Shown in pieces: positions 27,215 through 35,733 of a stretch of DNA of 55,880 bases. This stretch comes from Paracoccus nototheniae (GTDB taxonomy: Bacteria > Pseudomonadota > Alphaproteobacteria > Rhodobacterales > Rhodobacteraceae). The stretch's first letter is position 1. Every line of letters starts with the position of its first letter. The position numbers were made by a program, and so were the translations under genes. The notes under the pieces were generated by a model. The model ran no database searches. It had not been told where the DNA came from and worked only from the letters and a program-made list of their open reading frames with translations. The stretch spans positions 1 through 55,880 of the forward strand of contig NZ_RQRT01000020.1 in the NCBI RefSeq assembly GCF_004335005.1, written 5' to 3'.

Positions 27215-27841
27215 TCAGTATCCTCCGCCCAGTTCGGCGATCTCGGTTTCGGTCAGGTAGTGGCGCTTTTCGCCGCGCAGGATGAAGTCCAGCTTGGCCG
27301 TCTCTTCCAGCTCTTCGGCATTGTTCACGGCATCGTCGATGTCGCGGCCCAGCACGACGACCCCGTGCGAGGCCAGCAGAAAGGCCTGCGCCGTGCTGCC
27401 CGTCGCCGCCGCCGCAAGGTCCAGCCCGATCTGCGGCGATCCGGGGCGGGCATAGGGGATCACCGGCATCTGGCCGATGCGCATGACGTAATAGGGCGTA
27501 AAGGGCCGGATCGCATTGTCGCGCGGCAGATCGGGCAGGCAGGACAGCGCCGTCAGCCATGTCGAATGCAGATGCACGATCGCCCCCGCCTTGGGCCGCA
27601 CATCGTAAAGCGCACGGTGAAAGGCGAACTCCTTGGACGGTTTCGGCCCCGGCAGCGGTTCGCCATCCGCGCCGATGACCGACAGATCATCGGCCGACAG
27701 TCGCCCCAGAGAGCTGCCCGTGGGCGTCACCGTGAACCCGCCATCCGCGTTGCGGACCGACACATTGCCCGCGCCGCCCACCGAATAGCCCCGGTCGAAC
27801 AGGCTTTTGCACAGCATCACCATGCGATCTGCAGCACTCAT
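27215..27841 (-). CDS. otnC: 3-oxo-tetronate 4-phosphate decarboxylase (class II aldolase family)
   Basis: A 208-residue class II aldolase/adducin-family protein: GGAGNVSVRN and TPTGSSLGRL near the N-terminus, metal-binding HLHSTW and ASHGVVV, and SKEFAFHRALY with an acidic catalytic residue. OtnC decarboxylates 3-oxo-tetronate 4-phosphate, giving dihydroxyacetone phosphate. The frame extends to 27937, but ATG 27841 overlaps the otnK stop by ATGA and matches the family length. Confidence 0.9.
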   Translation of the reverse strand: MSAADRMVMLCKSLFDRGYSVGGAGNVSVRNADGGFTVTPTGSSLGRLSADDLSVIGADGEPLPGPKPSKEFAFHRALYDVRPKAGAIVHLHSTWLTALSCLPDLPRDNAIRPFTPYYVMRIGQMPVIPYARPGSPQIGLDLAAAATGSTAQAFLLASHGVVVLGRDIDDAVNNAEELEETAKLDFILRGEKRHYLTETEIAELGGGY

Positions 27842-29085
27842 GCGGGCACCTGCTGCGCGTCGGTGAAAAATGTTTCCGCGCCGAAATTCCCCGATTTCAG
27901 GGCCAGCGACAAGGGCTTGTCCAGCGCACGCACCCAAGGCACGCCCGGCGCGATCTGCGGGCCGATGGCAAAGCCGGTGACCGCCAGCGCCTGCGTCACC
28001 GCGCCCGAGGTTTCACCCCCCGCGACGATGAAACGGGTGATGCCCCCGGTCGCCAGATGCCCGGCAGCGGCGGCAAAGCTGCGTTCCACCGCGTCCGAGG
28101 CAGCTGCGCCGTGCTGCGCCTGAATCTGGCGCAGGCGATCGGGATCGGCGGTCGCGGTGATCATCGGCGCCGGGTCGCGGGGCTGATCCAGCACCCAAGC
28201 GGCCAGTTCAGCGCCATAACCCTCGGCATCGGCCAGACAGCGGTCGACATCCACCGCCATCACGGGCGCCAGCGCGCCATAGGCCGCGACCTGCCGGTTC
28301 GTCATGACCGAGCACGACCCCGAGATCACGACCGCAGGCCCCGCCAGCGGTGCCCCGGCGTCCTGCGCCTGCGCCGCAGCCCCGCCAGACACCGCTCGCG
28401 CGATGCCATATCCCAGACCCGATCCGCCGGTGACCAGGGCCATGTCGCGCACGGCCTCTCCCAGTGTCGCCAGATGCGCGTCGCTGATCGCGTCCAGCAC
28501 GACATAGCGCACCCCATCGGATCGCAGCGCGGCGATGCGGTCGCGCACGGCCTGCGCGCCCTGATCCACGGTGACGGCATCGACCAGACCGCAGCGGCCC
28601 TGCGCCTGCGCCTCCATCAGCCGGATCAGGCTGCTGTCGCGCATCGGCGTGATCGGATGATCTCGCATGCCCGAATCCTGCAGCAGATCCTGGCCCACGA
28701 ACAGATGGCCCAGATAGACGGACCGCCCGTTGACCGGCAAGGCGGGGCAGATCACCGTGATGCCGCTGCCCAAAGCCTCCATCAGCGCATCGGCCACCGG
28801 GCCGATATTGCCCGCGGCGGTCGAATCGAAGGTCGAACAGTATTTCTGATAGATCTGCGCGCAGCCCCGCGCCCGCAGCCAGTCCAGCGCCGCCAGACTG
28901 TCCGCGACCGCCTGATCCGCCGGGTTCGACCGGCTTTTCAGCGAGATCACCACAGCATCGGCATCAACCTGAACATCCGCGCCCGGCACGCCGATCATCT
29001 GCGTGGTGGTCAGCCCGCCCGCGACCAGAAAGCCCGCGATATCGGTCGCGCCGGTGAAATCATCCGCAATGACGCCGATCTTCAT
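27838..29085 (-). CDS. otnK: 3-oxo-tetronate kinase (DUF1537 family)
   Basis: A 415-residue four-carbon acid sugar kinase. The N-terminal substrate domain starts MKIGVIADDFTGATDIAGFL, the hallmark DDxTGA motif, and includes YQKYCSTFDSTAAGNIG. The C-terminal nucleotide-binding domain carries PAVVISGSCSVMTNRQV and RFIVAGGETSGAVTQAL. OtnK phosphorylates 3-oxo-tetronate at C4. It overlaps both neighbours by 4 nt, so ltnD, otnK and otnC are translationally coupled. Confidence 0.93.
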   Translation of the reverse strand: MKIGVIADDFTGATDIAGFLVAGGLTTTQMIGVPGADVQVDADAVVISLKSRSNPADQAVADSLAALDWLRARGCAQIYQKYCSTFDSTAAGNIGPVADALMEALGSGITVICPALPVNGRSVYLGHLFVGQDLLQDSGMRDHPITPMRDSSLIRLMEAQAQGRCGLVDAVTVDQGAQAVRDRIAALRSDGVRYVVLDAISDAHLATLGEAVRDMALVTGGSGLGYGIARAVSGGAAAQAQDAGAPLAGPAVVISGSCSVMTNRQVAAYGALAPVMAVDVDRCLADAEGYGAELAAWVLDQPRDPAPMITATADPDRLRQIQAQHGAAASDAVERSFAAAAGHLATGGITRFIVAGGETSGAVTQALAVTGFAIGPQIAPGVPWVRALDKPLSLALKSGNFGAETFFTDAQQVPA

Positions 29086-29987
29086 GATTGGCCCTCTGGC
29101 AGAGTGATGCCCGAAAAGGTCTTGATGACCGCGCTGTCATCTTCGGCCCCGTGGCCCATGTTCGAGGCCTGTTGGAACATCGCGAAGGCGGTCGAGGCCA
29201 AGGGCAGCGGAAAGCCAAGTGCCCGTCCGGTTTCCGTGACCAGTCCCAGATCCTTGACAAAGATGTCCACGGCGGATGTGGGCGTGTAATCCCCGTCGAC
29301 CACATGCTTCATGCGATTTTCGAACATCCAGGAATTGCCTGCCGCATTGGTGACCACGTCATACATCATGTCCAGCGGGATGCCCGCGCGCGAGGCCAGC
29401 GCCATCGCCTCGGCGCCGACCGCGATATGAACACCGGCCAGCAGCTGATGGATGACCTTGACCGTCGCGCCCTGCCCGATATCGGGCCCGATGCGATAGG
29501 TCTTGGCGGCCACCGCCTCCAGCACCGGGGCCAGCGCGTCGAAGGCCGCGTCGCTGCCCGACGCCATGACGGTCATCGCCCCCTGCGCGGCCTTGGCCGA
29601 GCCGCCCGACACCGGCGCATCCAGCATCAGGATGCCTTTGGCCTCAAGGTCGCGACCAAGGGCGCGGGCATCTTCGGCCGATTGCGTGCAGCTGACCATG
29701 ATCGCGCCGCCGGGCTTGACCCGCCCGGCCAGACCGCCGGGCTGCAGGATGACCTGCCGCGCCTGCGCCCCGTTCACGACCAGAACCAGGAATGCGTCGA
29801 AATCACCGCTCAGCTGGCCGATCGAGGCCGCGGTCGTCGCGCCCTGCGCCGCCAGCACGTCCCTGCGACCGGCATCCAGATCGATGCCGCTGGTTTTCAG
29901 CCCCGCGCGCAGGCAGGACGTTGCGGCGCCCATGCCCATCGCGCCCAAACCAACCACGCATATCTCGAAGTCCGACGACCGGCTCAT
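29082..29987 (-). CDS. ltnD: L-threonate dehydrogenase
   Basis: A 301-residue beta-hydroxyacid dehydrogenase: Rossmann GLGAMGMGAA (14-23), substrate motif DAPVSGGSAKAAQGAMTVMASG, catalytic Lys in KVIHQLLAGVH, and C-terminal KDLGLVTETGRALGFPLPL. LtnD oxidises L-threonate to 2-oxo-threonate with NAD+. With denD in the same operon, both tetronate epimers can enter the shared otnI-otnK-otnC route. It is the first gene of the minus-strand operon; AGGAAGAGGA lies just upstream of ATG 29987. Confidence 0.9.
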   Translation of the reverse strand: MSRSSDFEICVVGLGAMGMGAATSCLRAGLKTSGIDLDAGRRDVLAAQGATTAASIGQLSGDFDAFLVLVVNGAQARQVILQPGGLAGRVKPGGAIMVSCTQSAEDARALGRDLEAKGILMLDAPVSGGSAKAAQGAMTVMASGSDAAFDALAPVLEAVAAKTYRIGPDIGQGATVKVIHQLLAGVHIAVGAEAMALASRAGIPLDMMYDVVTNAAGNSWMFENRMKHVVDGDYTPTSAVDIFVKDLGLVTETGRALGFPLPLASTAFAMFQQASNMGHGAEDDSAVIKTFSGITLPEGQS

Positions 29988-30032
29988 GATGGATCCTCTT
30001 CCTGAACGGTGCCCGATAAACGGGATCTGATC

Positions 30033-30061
30033 AAATATTCACAACAATTATCATTTTGCAA
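30033..30061 (-). promoter_or_regulatory. Likely promoter of the ltnD operon
   Basis: On the minus strand TTGCAA (30061-30056) and ATATTT (30038-30033) are spaced by 17 bp in an AT-rich patch that stands out from the GC-rich surroundings. The start of ltnD is 46 nt downstream. The patch may also hold the DeoR site; I see no clean repeat that would define it. Confidence 0.5.
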
Positions 30062-30319
30062 CACGAATGTCGGCAGGGGCTTGTCAGGGCGGGCAGGTGG
30101 CGCTGGATGTCGTCCGGCGGATCGCGACCGCTTGCTGTCGTCGGGGCCGCTGCCCGTCCCCGGCACCGCATAACGGTCTCCCCGGTGATGTCCCCCCGGA
30201 AAGGATAGGTGGAGATCGACAATTGACGCTCTGTCAGGTTCAATGGTCGCTCAACACGCGCCGCAATGGTAAAGTAATACCGCCGCGTGGCGTCCGACCC
30301 GACGTTTCCCTTGGGCTGC

Positions 30320-30600
30320 GACAACGCCGCCCAAGTCCAGCGGGACGACGCGCGGCGCGTGGATAACAGCAGGTTCATCTTGGATGTGACGATGCCGTCC
30401 AGATTGCGGATGCGGCGCAGCACCTCGTTCAGTTCTGCCAGTGACTGCGCCGAAATCTCGACCACCAGATCCTATTGGCCATCGAGGATTTCAGTGCCCC
30501 GCGGCATATCCACCAGCGCCTGCGCGGCACGGCTGTCTTTCACGATCTGGTCCCGATCGGTCGCGCGGGCCCGGTGGCGTGATGTCAAAGCTGAAATGCC
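30320..30600 (-). pseudogene. Lrp/AsnC family regulator remnant with in-frame TAG
   Basis: Read on the minus strand, the frame gives DRDQIVKDSRAAQALVDMP and EILDGQ, then a TAG stop at 30474-30472. It continues in the same frame with DLVVEISAQSLAELNEVL and RRIRNLDGIVTSKMNLLLST. That is the C-terminal ligand-binding (RAM) domain of an Lrp-type regulator. The N-terminal HTH is absent: the sequence upstream of about 30600 belongs to a different broken gene. A nonsense mutation plus truncation makes it a pseudogene. The open frame running on to 30031 looks non-coding. Confidence 0.65.
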
Positions 30601-30870
30601 GGCCCGCCATCCCGGCGTGGCTGCCATCGTCCTAGATCATCGGCCAAGGCCGCGTTCACGGCGGTCCGCATTGCCTCGTGGCCCTTGCGCATGGCGATGC
30701 CCACGCCGCCATCGACGCTGTCGGTCAGCGGACCGGATCGCGGACCTGAGCAAAGCCCACGCCCTCGTGTTGGTTCAGGACGGCCTCGGCCGAGACGACC
30801 GGCGATCCAATGGCGATGTTGCCCCGACCCGCCGCCACTTCCAGAGAGACCGCGGGTTCGCCTGCGGCAC
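30585..30870 (-). pseudogene. Amino-acid ABC binding-protein remnant, frameshifted
   Basis: Two minus-strand frames together give the C-terminal part of a polar amino-acid binding protein. One reads VAAGRGNIAIGSPVVSAEAV and NQHEGVGFAQVRDPV. After a frame change near 30725 the other reads LTDSVDGGVGIAMRKGHEAM and RTAVNAALAD. The order and the GIAxRKG...LRxALNAAL pattern fit the family (SBP_bac_3). The N-terminal two thirds and a clean C-terminus are missing. It runs directly into the Lrp remnant. Confidence 0.6.
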
Positions 30871-30878
30871 CTTCGGCA

Positions 30879-31058
30879 CGGGATTGCGACCATCTGCTGC
30901 TGGCGCCGGCGCAGCACCCGGTCCTGTCGTCATCCCGCCTGCCCAGGTTGGCGCTGATCGAGGCGCTGCTGTCCGATGTCCTGCTGTCGGACCCGGCCCT
31001 TGTGGAACGCGCCGGGGGACTGGCGGCGATCATGTCGGCCTGTCTCACCGACGACACC
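30879..31058 (+). pseudogene. MurR/RpiR family regulator remnant (C-terminal end)
   Basis: The plus-strand frame reads DCDHLLLAPAQHPVL, SSSRLPRLALIEALLSDVLL and LVERAGGLAAIMSACLTDD. This resembles the last ~60 residues of the SIS domain of RpiR-type regulators, which end with a similar IEAL helix pair. No HTH or upstream SIS part is present, and the frame then runs antisense through the response regulator gene. Likely a fragment; moderate confidence only. Confidence 0.45.
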
Positions 31059-31072
31059 GCCAGCCGGACGGG

Positions 31073-31777
31073 TCAGCGCCGCGAGCCCAGCCAAAGATGC
31101 AGGTCGGTTTCGGCGGCGCGCAATGCCTCGATGTTCAGCGCCCCGGATGCAAGCGCCCGGGTGACCGCGCGGACGCGCTTGTTGATCGCGGCCTCGGCGG
31201 TTTCGACCCCCAGCTTGTCGTAAAGCTGCAGCAGACGGTTCTGGACGGTGCGTTCCGACATATTGCGCCGCAGCGCGATCAGCCGGTCGGGCAGGCCGAC
31301 GGCCAGATCCAGCAGCACCTGATATTCGCTGTCCGACAGCCCCCGGGTCACTGATGTCTGGCGCTGCTGGATGCGGTGGATTTCCCGGTCGACCAGCACC
31401 TGACCTTCGGCCAGAACCGCCCGCAAAGCCAGATGCAGGCGGTGGACGGGGGCGGTCTTCAGCACATAGCCATAGGGCGAGCCATGCGGCACGATGCGGG
31501 CCAGACCGCGCAGATAGGCCTCGTCGGCATAATTCGACCAGAACAGGATGCGCGTGTCGGGGCGTTCGGTCCAGATGGTGCGGGCAGCGTCGATGCCGTT
31601 GCGGTCGCGCATCTGCAGATCCATGACCACGCAATCCATGCCTTGCCGGGCCATGACCTCGCCGTCGCGGCCATTATCGGCCAGCAAGACCTGAAGGGCT
31701 TCGGGCAATGCGTGATCGACCGCATCGCGCAGAAAGGCGGCGTGCAGGGGATCATCCTCGACCAGCAGAACCTTCAT
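31073..31777 (-). CDS. LuxR-type response regulator
   Basis: A 234-residue two-component regulator. The receiver domain (residues 1-125) has the acidic pair VEDDP, phospho-acceptor Asp53 in VVMDLQM and the conserved Lys107 in YVLKTAP. The output domain (about 148-212) is a LuxR-type HTH (GLSDSEYQVLLDLAVGLPDRLIALRRNMSERTVQNRL). Start at ATG 31777, overlapping the kinase stop by ATGA. The cognate kinase is immediately upstream. The likely target is the divergent sugar importer operon at 33248. Confidence 0.9.
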   Translation of the reverse strand: MKVLLVEDDPLHAAFLRDAVDHALPEALQVLLADNGRDGEVMARQGMDCVVMDLQMRDRNGIDAARTIWTERPDTRILFWSNYADEAYLRGLARIVPHGSPYGYVLKTAPVHRLHLALRAVLAEGQVLVDREIHRIQQRQTSVTRGLSDSEYQVLLDLAVGLPDRLIALRRNMSERTVQNRLLQLYDKLGVETAEAAINKRVRAVTRALASGALNIEALRAAETDLHLWLGSRR

Positions 31778-33033
31778 GGGCGCGATCCCGGCAGGGATAT
31801 GGGCTGGGGCGCGGATTGGGGCTGGGACGTGTGTTGGGGCAGGGGCACGCAGACGGTGACGCTGGCGCCGGTGGGGCCGGACCGGATGGCCAGTCGGGCG
31901 CCGATCAGCTGGGCACGGGTGCGCATATGCGACAGCCCGCCGCGACGCGCCCGATGCGCGCCCGTGGGCAGGCCGCAGCCATTGTCCACCACCGACAGGC
32001 GCAGGCCCGCGCGGCAGCGGATGCGCACCTCGATCCGGGTGGCACGGGCATGGCGGGCGGCGTTGTTGATCGCCTCTTGCGCGATGCGGAACAGCGCGAT
32101 CAGGGCGACCGGGTCCAGGATGTCGGCGGCATCGCCCGACGCGTCGCGCACGTCGATCTGCGTCCCGCCGTCCACGGCCCGTTCCAGATGGATGCGCAGC
32201 GCATGGGCCAGTCCGAACATCTGCAGGATCGAGGGCACGGCCGTGTCGATGATCCGCCGCAGATCGGTGACGCAATCGTTCAGCCGGGTCAGCACCGCCT
32301 CGGCATCCGGTCCGCCATGGCGCGACAGGTCGCGGATCAGCCGCGACAGATCGGCCAGGGTCTGATCGTGCAGGTCCATGCCGATGCGCTGGCGTTCCTG
32401 TTCCAGCGCCTCGGTCAGGTTCAGGGCGCCAAGGCGCAGTCCTTCTTCGCGGGCGCGGGCCTCGGCCTCGATGATGGCGGCGCGGCGGGACCGTTCGCCC
32501 TCGCGCAGGGCAAAGATATAGGGCGCGATCAGGTCCGCGACATAGCGGGCCGCCACCATGTCGCGCATGCCATAGCGCCCCGCCGCACAGGACGACAGGC
32601 TCAGCGCGCCGATCACCTGCCCCGACACGATCAGCGGCGCATGGACCCGCGCGCGCAGGTCGTGGTCATGGATCGGCTGCACGAAGGCGCCGGGGAAATG
32701 AAAGCGCGGATCGTGGCGGGCGTCGTCGGTGATGATGTGATCGACCGCGCCGGAAAACAGCGACCTGAGGGGGCTGGAGGCCAGATCTGCCGCCTCGATC
32801 CGGCCCCATGCGGTGTGGATGCCGGTCTCGTAGGCGGCAGACAGGGTGCCGTCGCCCGACAGCACGCAAACGTCCAGATGGTCATAGGGCAGAAAGCGGA
32901 TCACCTCGTCCGCGACCGCCCGGATCGTGGAGGCGAAATCCAGCCGCCCCGCCAGCGCGCGCGAGATCCGGAACAGATGCGGCAGCATCGGCCCCGGATC
33001 CTGACCCAGAATGGCGTCGGAGATGTGCTGCAT
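31774..33033 (-). CDS. Soluble GAF-domain sensor histidine kinase
   Basis: A 419-residue kinase of the NarX/DegS class. GAF domain about residues 25-180 (FASTIRAVADEVIRFLPYDHLDVCVL to GALSLSS), a short coiled segment, the HisKA_3 H-box ERQRIGMDLHDQTLADLSRL with phospho-acceptor His222, and a HATPase domain with NNAARHA, VVDNGCG and GLSHMRTRA. No signal peptide or membrane helix is visible, so the signal is sensed in the cytoplasm. A C-terminal tail of ~20 residues is Gln/Pro-rich. It sits divergent from an ABC sugar importer, which suggests sensing of an imported or metabolised compound. Confidence 0.88.
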   Translation of the reverse strand: MQHISDAILGQDPGPMLPHLFRISRALAGRLDFASTIRAVADEVIRFLPYDHLDVCVLSGDGTLSAAYETGIHTAWGRIEAADLASSPLRSLFSGAVDHIITDDARHDPRFHFPGAFVQPIHDHDLRARVHAPLIVSGQVIGALSLSSCAAGRYGMRDMVAARYVADLIAPYIFALREGERSRRAAIIEAEARAREEGLRLGALNLTEALEQERQRIGMDLHDQTLADLSRLIRDLSRHGGPDAEAVLTRLNDCVTDLRRIIDTAVPSILQMFGLAHALRIHLERAVDGGTQIDVRDASGDAADILDPVALIALFRIAQEAINNAARHARATRIEVRIRCRAGLRLSVVDNGCGLPTGAHRARRGGLSHMRTRAQLIGARLAIRSGPTGASVTVCVPLPQHTSQPQSAPQPISLPGSRP

Positions 33034-33114
33034 GGCAAGACCGCCTCCCCACGGTCACGACATGGTTGCGACTGTGTCACAGCCCCGGCGGCGCCGCCAC
33101 GGTCATGAACCCCA

Positions 33115-33132
33115 CTTGCGGGTTTCCGCAAG
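33115..33132. promoter_or_regulatory. Perfect inverted repeat in the kinase/importer promoter region
   Basis: CTTGCGGGTTTCCGCAAG has perfect 7-bp arms around GTTT. It lies in the 214-bp region between the divergent kinase (start 33033) and binding-protein (start 33248) genes. Its position suits a response-regulator binding site or a small hairpin. I could not assign a -35/-10 pair in this region. Confidence 0.45.
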
Positions 33133-33247
33133 CGATTGGCGGGACGGCGCAGCACTGAACGCTTTGCCCATGCGGTTTTTGCCGTATCGTGGCCGGTGGA
33201 GGACAGGGCCCGCCACGGCGCGGCCCATTCAGGGGAGGAGAGACCGA

Positions 33248-34258
33248 ATGACTGTTCGCGGACTTCTGACGCTTGGCGTCGCACTGACCTGCATGGCTCA
33301 GCCTGGGGTGGCCGAGACATCCGACAAGCGCATTGCGCTGTCGAACAATTACGCGGGCAACAGCTGGCGGCAGGCGATGCTGGAAAGCTGGGACCGCATC
33401 ACCGCCGAAGCGGTCACCGCCGGCATCGTGGCCGAGGCCGACAGCTTTACCACCGCCGAAAATCAGGCGACCGAGCAGGCCGCCCAGATCCAGAACATGA
33501 TCCTGCAGGGCTATGACGCGATCGTTCTGAACGCCGCATCGCCGACCGCGCTGAACGGTGCCGTCAAGGAGGCCTGCGACGCGGGCATCACCGTGGTGTC
33601 CTTCGACGGCATCGTGACCGAGCCCTGCGCATGGCGCATCGCGGTCGATTTCCGGGGCATGGGCGCAGCGCAGATCGATTATCTGGCGGCCCGCCTGCCC
33701 GATGGCGGCAATCTGCTGGAGATCCGGGGTCTTGCCGGGGTTTCGGTCGATGATGAAATTCACGGCGGCATCACCGAGGGTGTCGCGGCGAACGATCAGT
33801 TTACCATCGCGGGCGCGGTCAACGGGGATTGGGCGCAGGACGTGGCGCAGCGCGCGGTGGCCGGTGTGCTGCCCTCGCTGCCCGAAATCGTGGGCGTGGT
33901 AACGCAGGGCGGTGACGGCTATGGCGCGGCGCAGGCCTTTGCGGCGGCAGGCCGTCCGACGCCCATCATCATCATGGGCAACCGTCAGGACGAGCTGGCC
34001 TGGTGGGCCGAACAGCGCGACGACAACGGGTACGAGACGATGTCCATGTCCATCGCGCCCGGCGTGGCCACGCTGGCCTTCTGGGTCGCGCAAAAGATCC
34101 TGGACGGCGAAGAGGTTCCAAAGGATCTGAACGTGCCGATTCTGGAGGTCACGCAGGATACGCTGGACGAGGCGCTGCAGGCGACCCCCGAGGGTGGCGT
34201 GACCAGCATCGATTACACCGAAGACGATGCCATGGGTGTCATCGCAGCCGCGCAATGA
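33248..34258 (+). CDS. Sugar ABC transporter substrate-binding protein
   Basis: A 336-residue periplasmic binding protein of the RbsB class. Signal peptide of about 22 residues (GVAE|TS), then RIALSNNYAGNSWRQAMLESW, AAQIQNMILQGYDAIVLNAASPTAL, EACDAGITVVSFDGIV and VVTQGGDGYGAAQAFAAAGRPTPII. A single Cys pair (CDAG and EPCAW) could form a disulfide. GGGAGGAGA precedes ATG 33248, and the stop overlaps the ATPase start by ATGA. First gene of an importer operon ending in an SMP-30 lactonase, so an aldose is a likely ligand. Confidence 0.9.
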   Translation: MTVRGLLTLGVALTCMAQPGVAETSDKRIALSNNYAGNSWRQAMLESWDRITAEAVTAGIVAEADSFTTAENQATEQAAQIQNMILQGYDAIVLNAASPTALNGAVKEACDAGITVVSFDGIVTEPCAWRIAVDFRGMGAAQIDYLAARLPDGGNLLEIRGLAGVSVDDEIHGGITEGVAANDQFTIAGAVNGDWAQDVAQRAVAGVLPSLPEIVGVVTQGGDGYGAAQAFAAAGRPTPIIIMGNRQDELAWWAEQRDDNGYETMSMSIAPGVATLAFWVAQKILDGEEVPKDLNVPILEVTQDTLDEALQATPEGGVTSIDYTEDDAMGVIAAAQ

Positions 34259-35733
34259 CCCCTCCCTTGGACAAGACGCGTGCCGGACAGGATCCGGCGC
34301 CCGTCGTCCGGCTGACCGATGCGCACAAGTCCTTTGGCCCGGTCCGGGCGCTGAATGCGACCAGCCTGTCGGTTCTGGCGGGCGAATGCATCGGTCTGGT
34401 CGGCCATAACGGCGCAGGCAAATCGACGCTGGTGAACCTTGTCACCGGCGCGCTGACCGCCAGCGGCGGCACGGTCGAATATGGCGCGGGACGCGGGACC
34501 GAATCTGGGGCCGACGGGGCAGGGGTGCGCGCGATCTCGCAGGAAGGGACGTTGTGCCCGAACCTGACCGTGGCCGAGAACCTGCATGTCGCGCAGCGCG
34601 ATCTGACGGGATGGGGCTGGCGCGGCGTGGCGCGCGCACGGATGCGCGCCGCGCTGGACAGCATCTTTCCCGGCCACAGGATCGGTCCGGACATGACGGT
34701 CTCGTCCCTGACCCTTGCCGAACGCCAGATGGTCGAGATTGCCATCGGTTTCGCCCAAGGCGCCACGCCCGCGCGGCTTGTGGTGCTGGACGAGCCGACA
34801 TCCTCGCTGGATGCGGCGATTGCCAGACAGCTGATGGACCATGTCCGCCGCTTTTGCGACGGTGGCGGCGCGGTCATCCTGATCTCGCACATGCTGGGGG
34901 AGATCTTTCAGGTCGCCAGCCGGATCGCGGTGATGAAGGACGGGCGCATCATTCTGGACCGGCCCGCCGACAGCTTTACCCGGCAGGGCCTTGTCGATGC
35001 GATGGGTCATGTCGCGCCCGAGGCGACGCAGACCGATGCCCGCGCCACGCCGACCACCCTGCAGTTTCGCACCACCGCCATCCGCACCCCCGAGGGGATC
35101 ACCGCCGCCCCGGGCGAGGTCGTGGGCCTGGCCGGTCTGGCCGGTCACGGTCAGGCCGAGGCGCTGGCCCGGTTCTATCTGTCCCAAAGCTCGGACTGGC
35201 GTGCGCGGCGCGATCCGCAGGCCGTCTTCGTGGCGGGCGACCGGGTCAGCGACGGGGTGATGCCCTTGTGGTCGATCACCCGCAACCTGTCGCTGGCCGG
35301 GCTTGCCGCGCTGACGCGGTTCGGCCTCGTGGACCGGGGCGCGGAACGCGCCCGGGCCGGGGATTGGCAGCGCCGCATCGCGATCCGCACCGATGATCTG
35401 TCCAATCCGATCCTGTCGCTGTCGGGCGGCAATCAGCAAAAGGTTTTGTTCGCCCGCGCGCTGTCGACCGATGCGCCCGTGGTGATCATGGACGATCCGA
35501 TGCGCGGCGTCGATGTCGGCACCAAATCCGAGGTCTATGCCATGATCCGCGCCGAGGCCGAACGCGGCCGCATCTTCCTGTGGTATTCCACCGAGATGGA
35601 CGAGATCCGCCTGTGCGACCGGGTCTGCGTGTTCCGCGACGGGGCGATCTCGGCCGTGCTGGAACGCGGGGATGCGACCGAAGATGCCATCCTGTCGGCC
35701 TCGTTCGAATTCGGGGAAGAGGCCGCGTCATGA
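34255..35733 (+). CDS. Double-NBD sugar ABC ATPase (RbsA type)
   Basis: A 492-residue ATPase with two nucleotide-binding domains. Domain 1 has Walker [10 protein letters not shown], a degenerate signature (LTLAERQ instead of LSGGQ) and an intact DEPTSSLD. Domain 2 has no Walker A lysine (GLAGHGQAE), an intact signature LSGGNQQK, and Walker B MDDPMRGVD with Asp in place of the catalytic Glu. Thus one composite ATP site (Walker motifs of domain 1 with the signature of domain 2) is intact and the other is dead, an extreme form of the usual RbsA asymmetry. ATGA overlaps on both sides. Confidence 0.93.
   Translation: MTPPLDKTRAGQDPAPVVRLTDAHKSFGPVRALNATSLSVLAGECIGLVGHNGAGKSTLVNLVTGALTASGGTVEYGAGRGTESGADGAGVRAISQEGTLCPNLTVAENLHVAQRDLTGWGWRGVARARMRAALDSIFPGHRIGPDMTVSSLTLAERQMVEIAIGFAQGATPARLVVLDEPTSSLDAAIARQLMDHVRRFCDGGGAVILISHMLGEIFQVASRIAVMKDGRIILDRPADSFTRQGLVDAMGHVAPEATQTDARATPTTLQFRTTAIRTPEGITAAPGEVVGLAGLAGHGQAEALARFYLSQSSDWRARRDPQAVFVAGDRVSDGVMPLWSITRNLSLAGLAALTRFGLVDRGAERARAGDWQRRIAIRTDDLSNPILSLSGGNQQKVLFARALSTDAPVVIMDDPMRGVDVGTKSEVYAMIRAEAERGRIFLWYSTEMDEIRLCDRVCVFRDGAISAVLERGDATEDAILSASFEFGEEAAS

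Noticed and set aside
30031..30320. Continuation of the Lrp remnant frame to 30031 as a possible 144-residue gene
   Set aside because: Similarity ends near 30320. The rest is low-complexity and runs into the ltnD promoter. The frame starts only after an in-frame stop.
35580..35729. 50-codon upstream extension of permease 1
   Set aside because: It lies in another frame of the ATPase gene; ATG 35730 overlaps the ATPase stop by ATGA, as in the rest of the operon.
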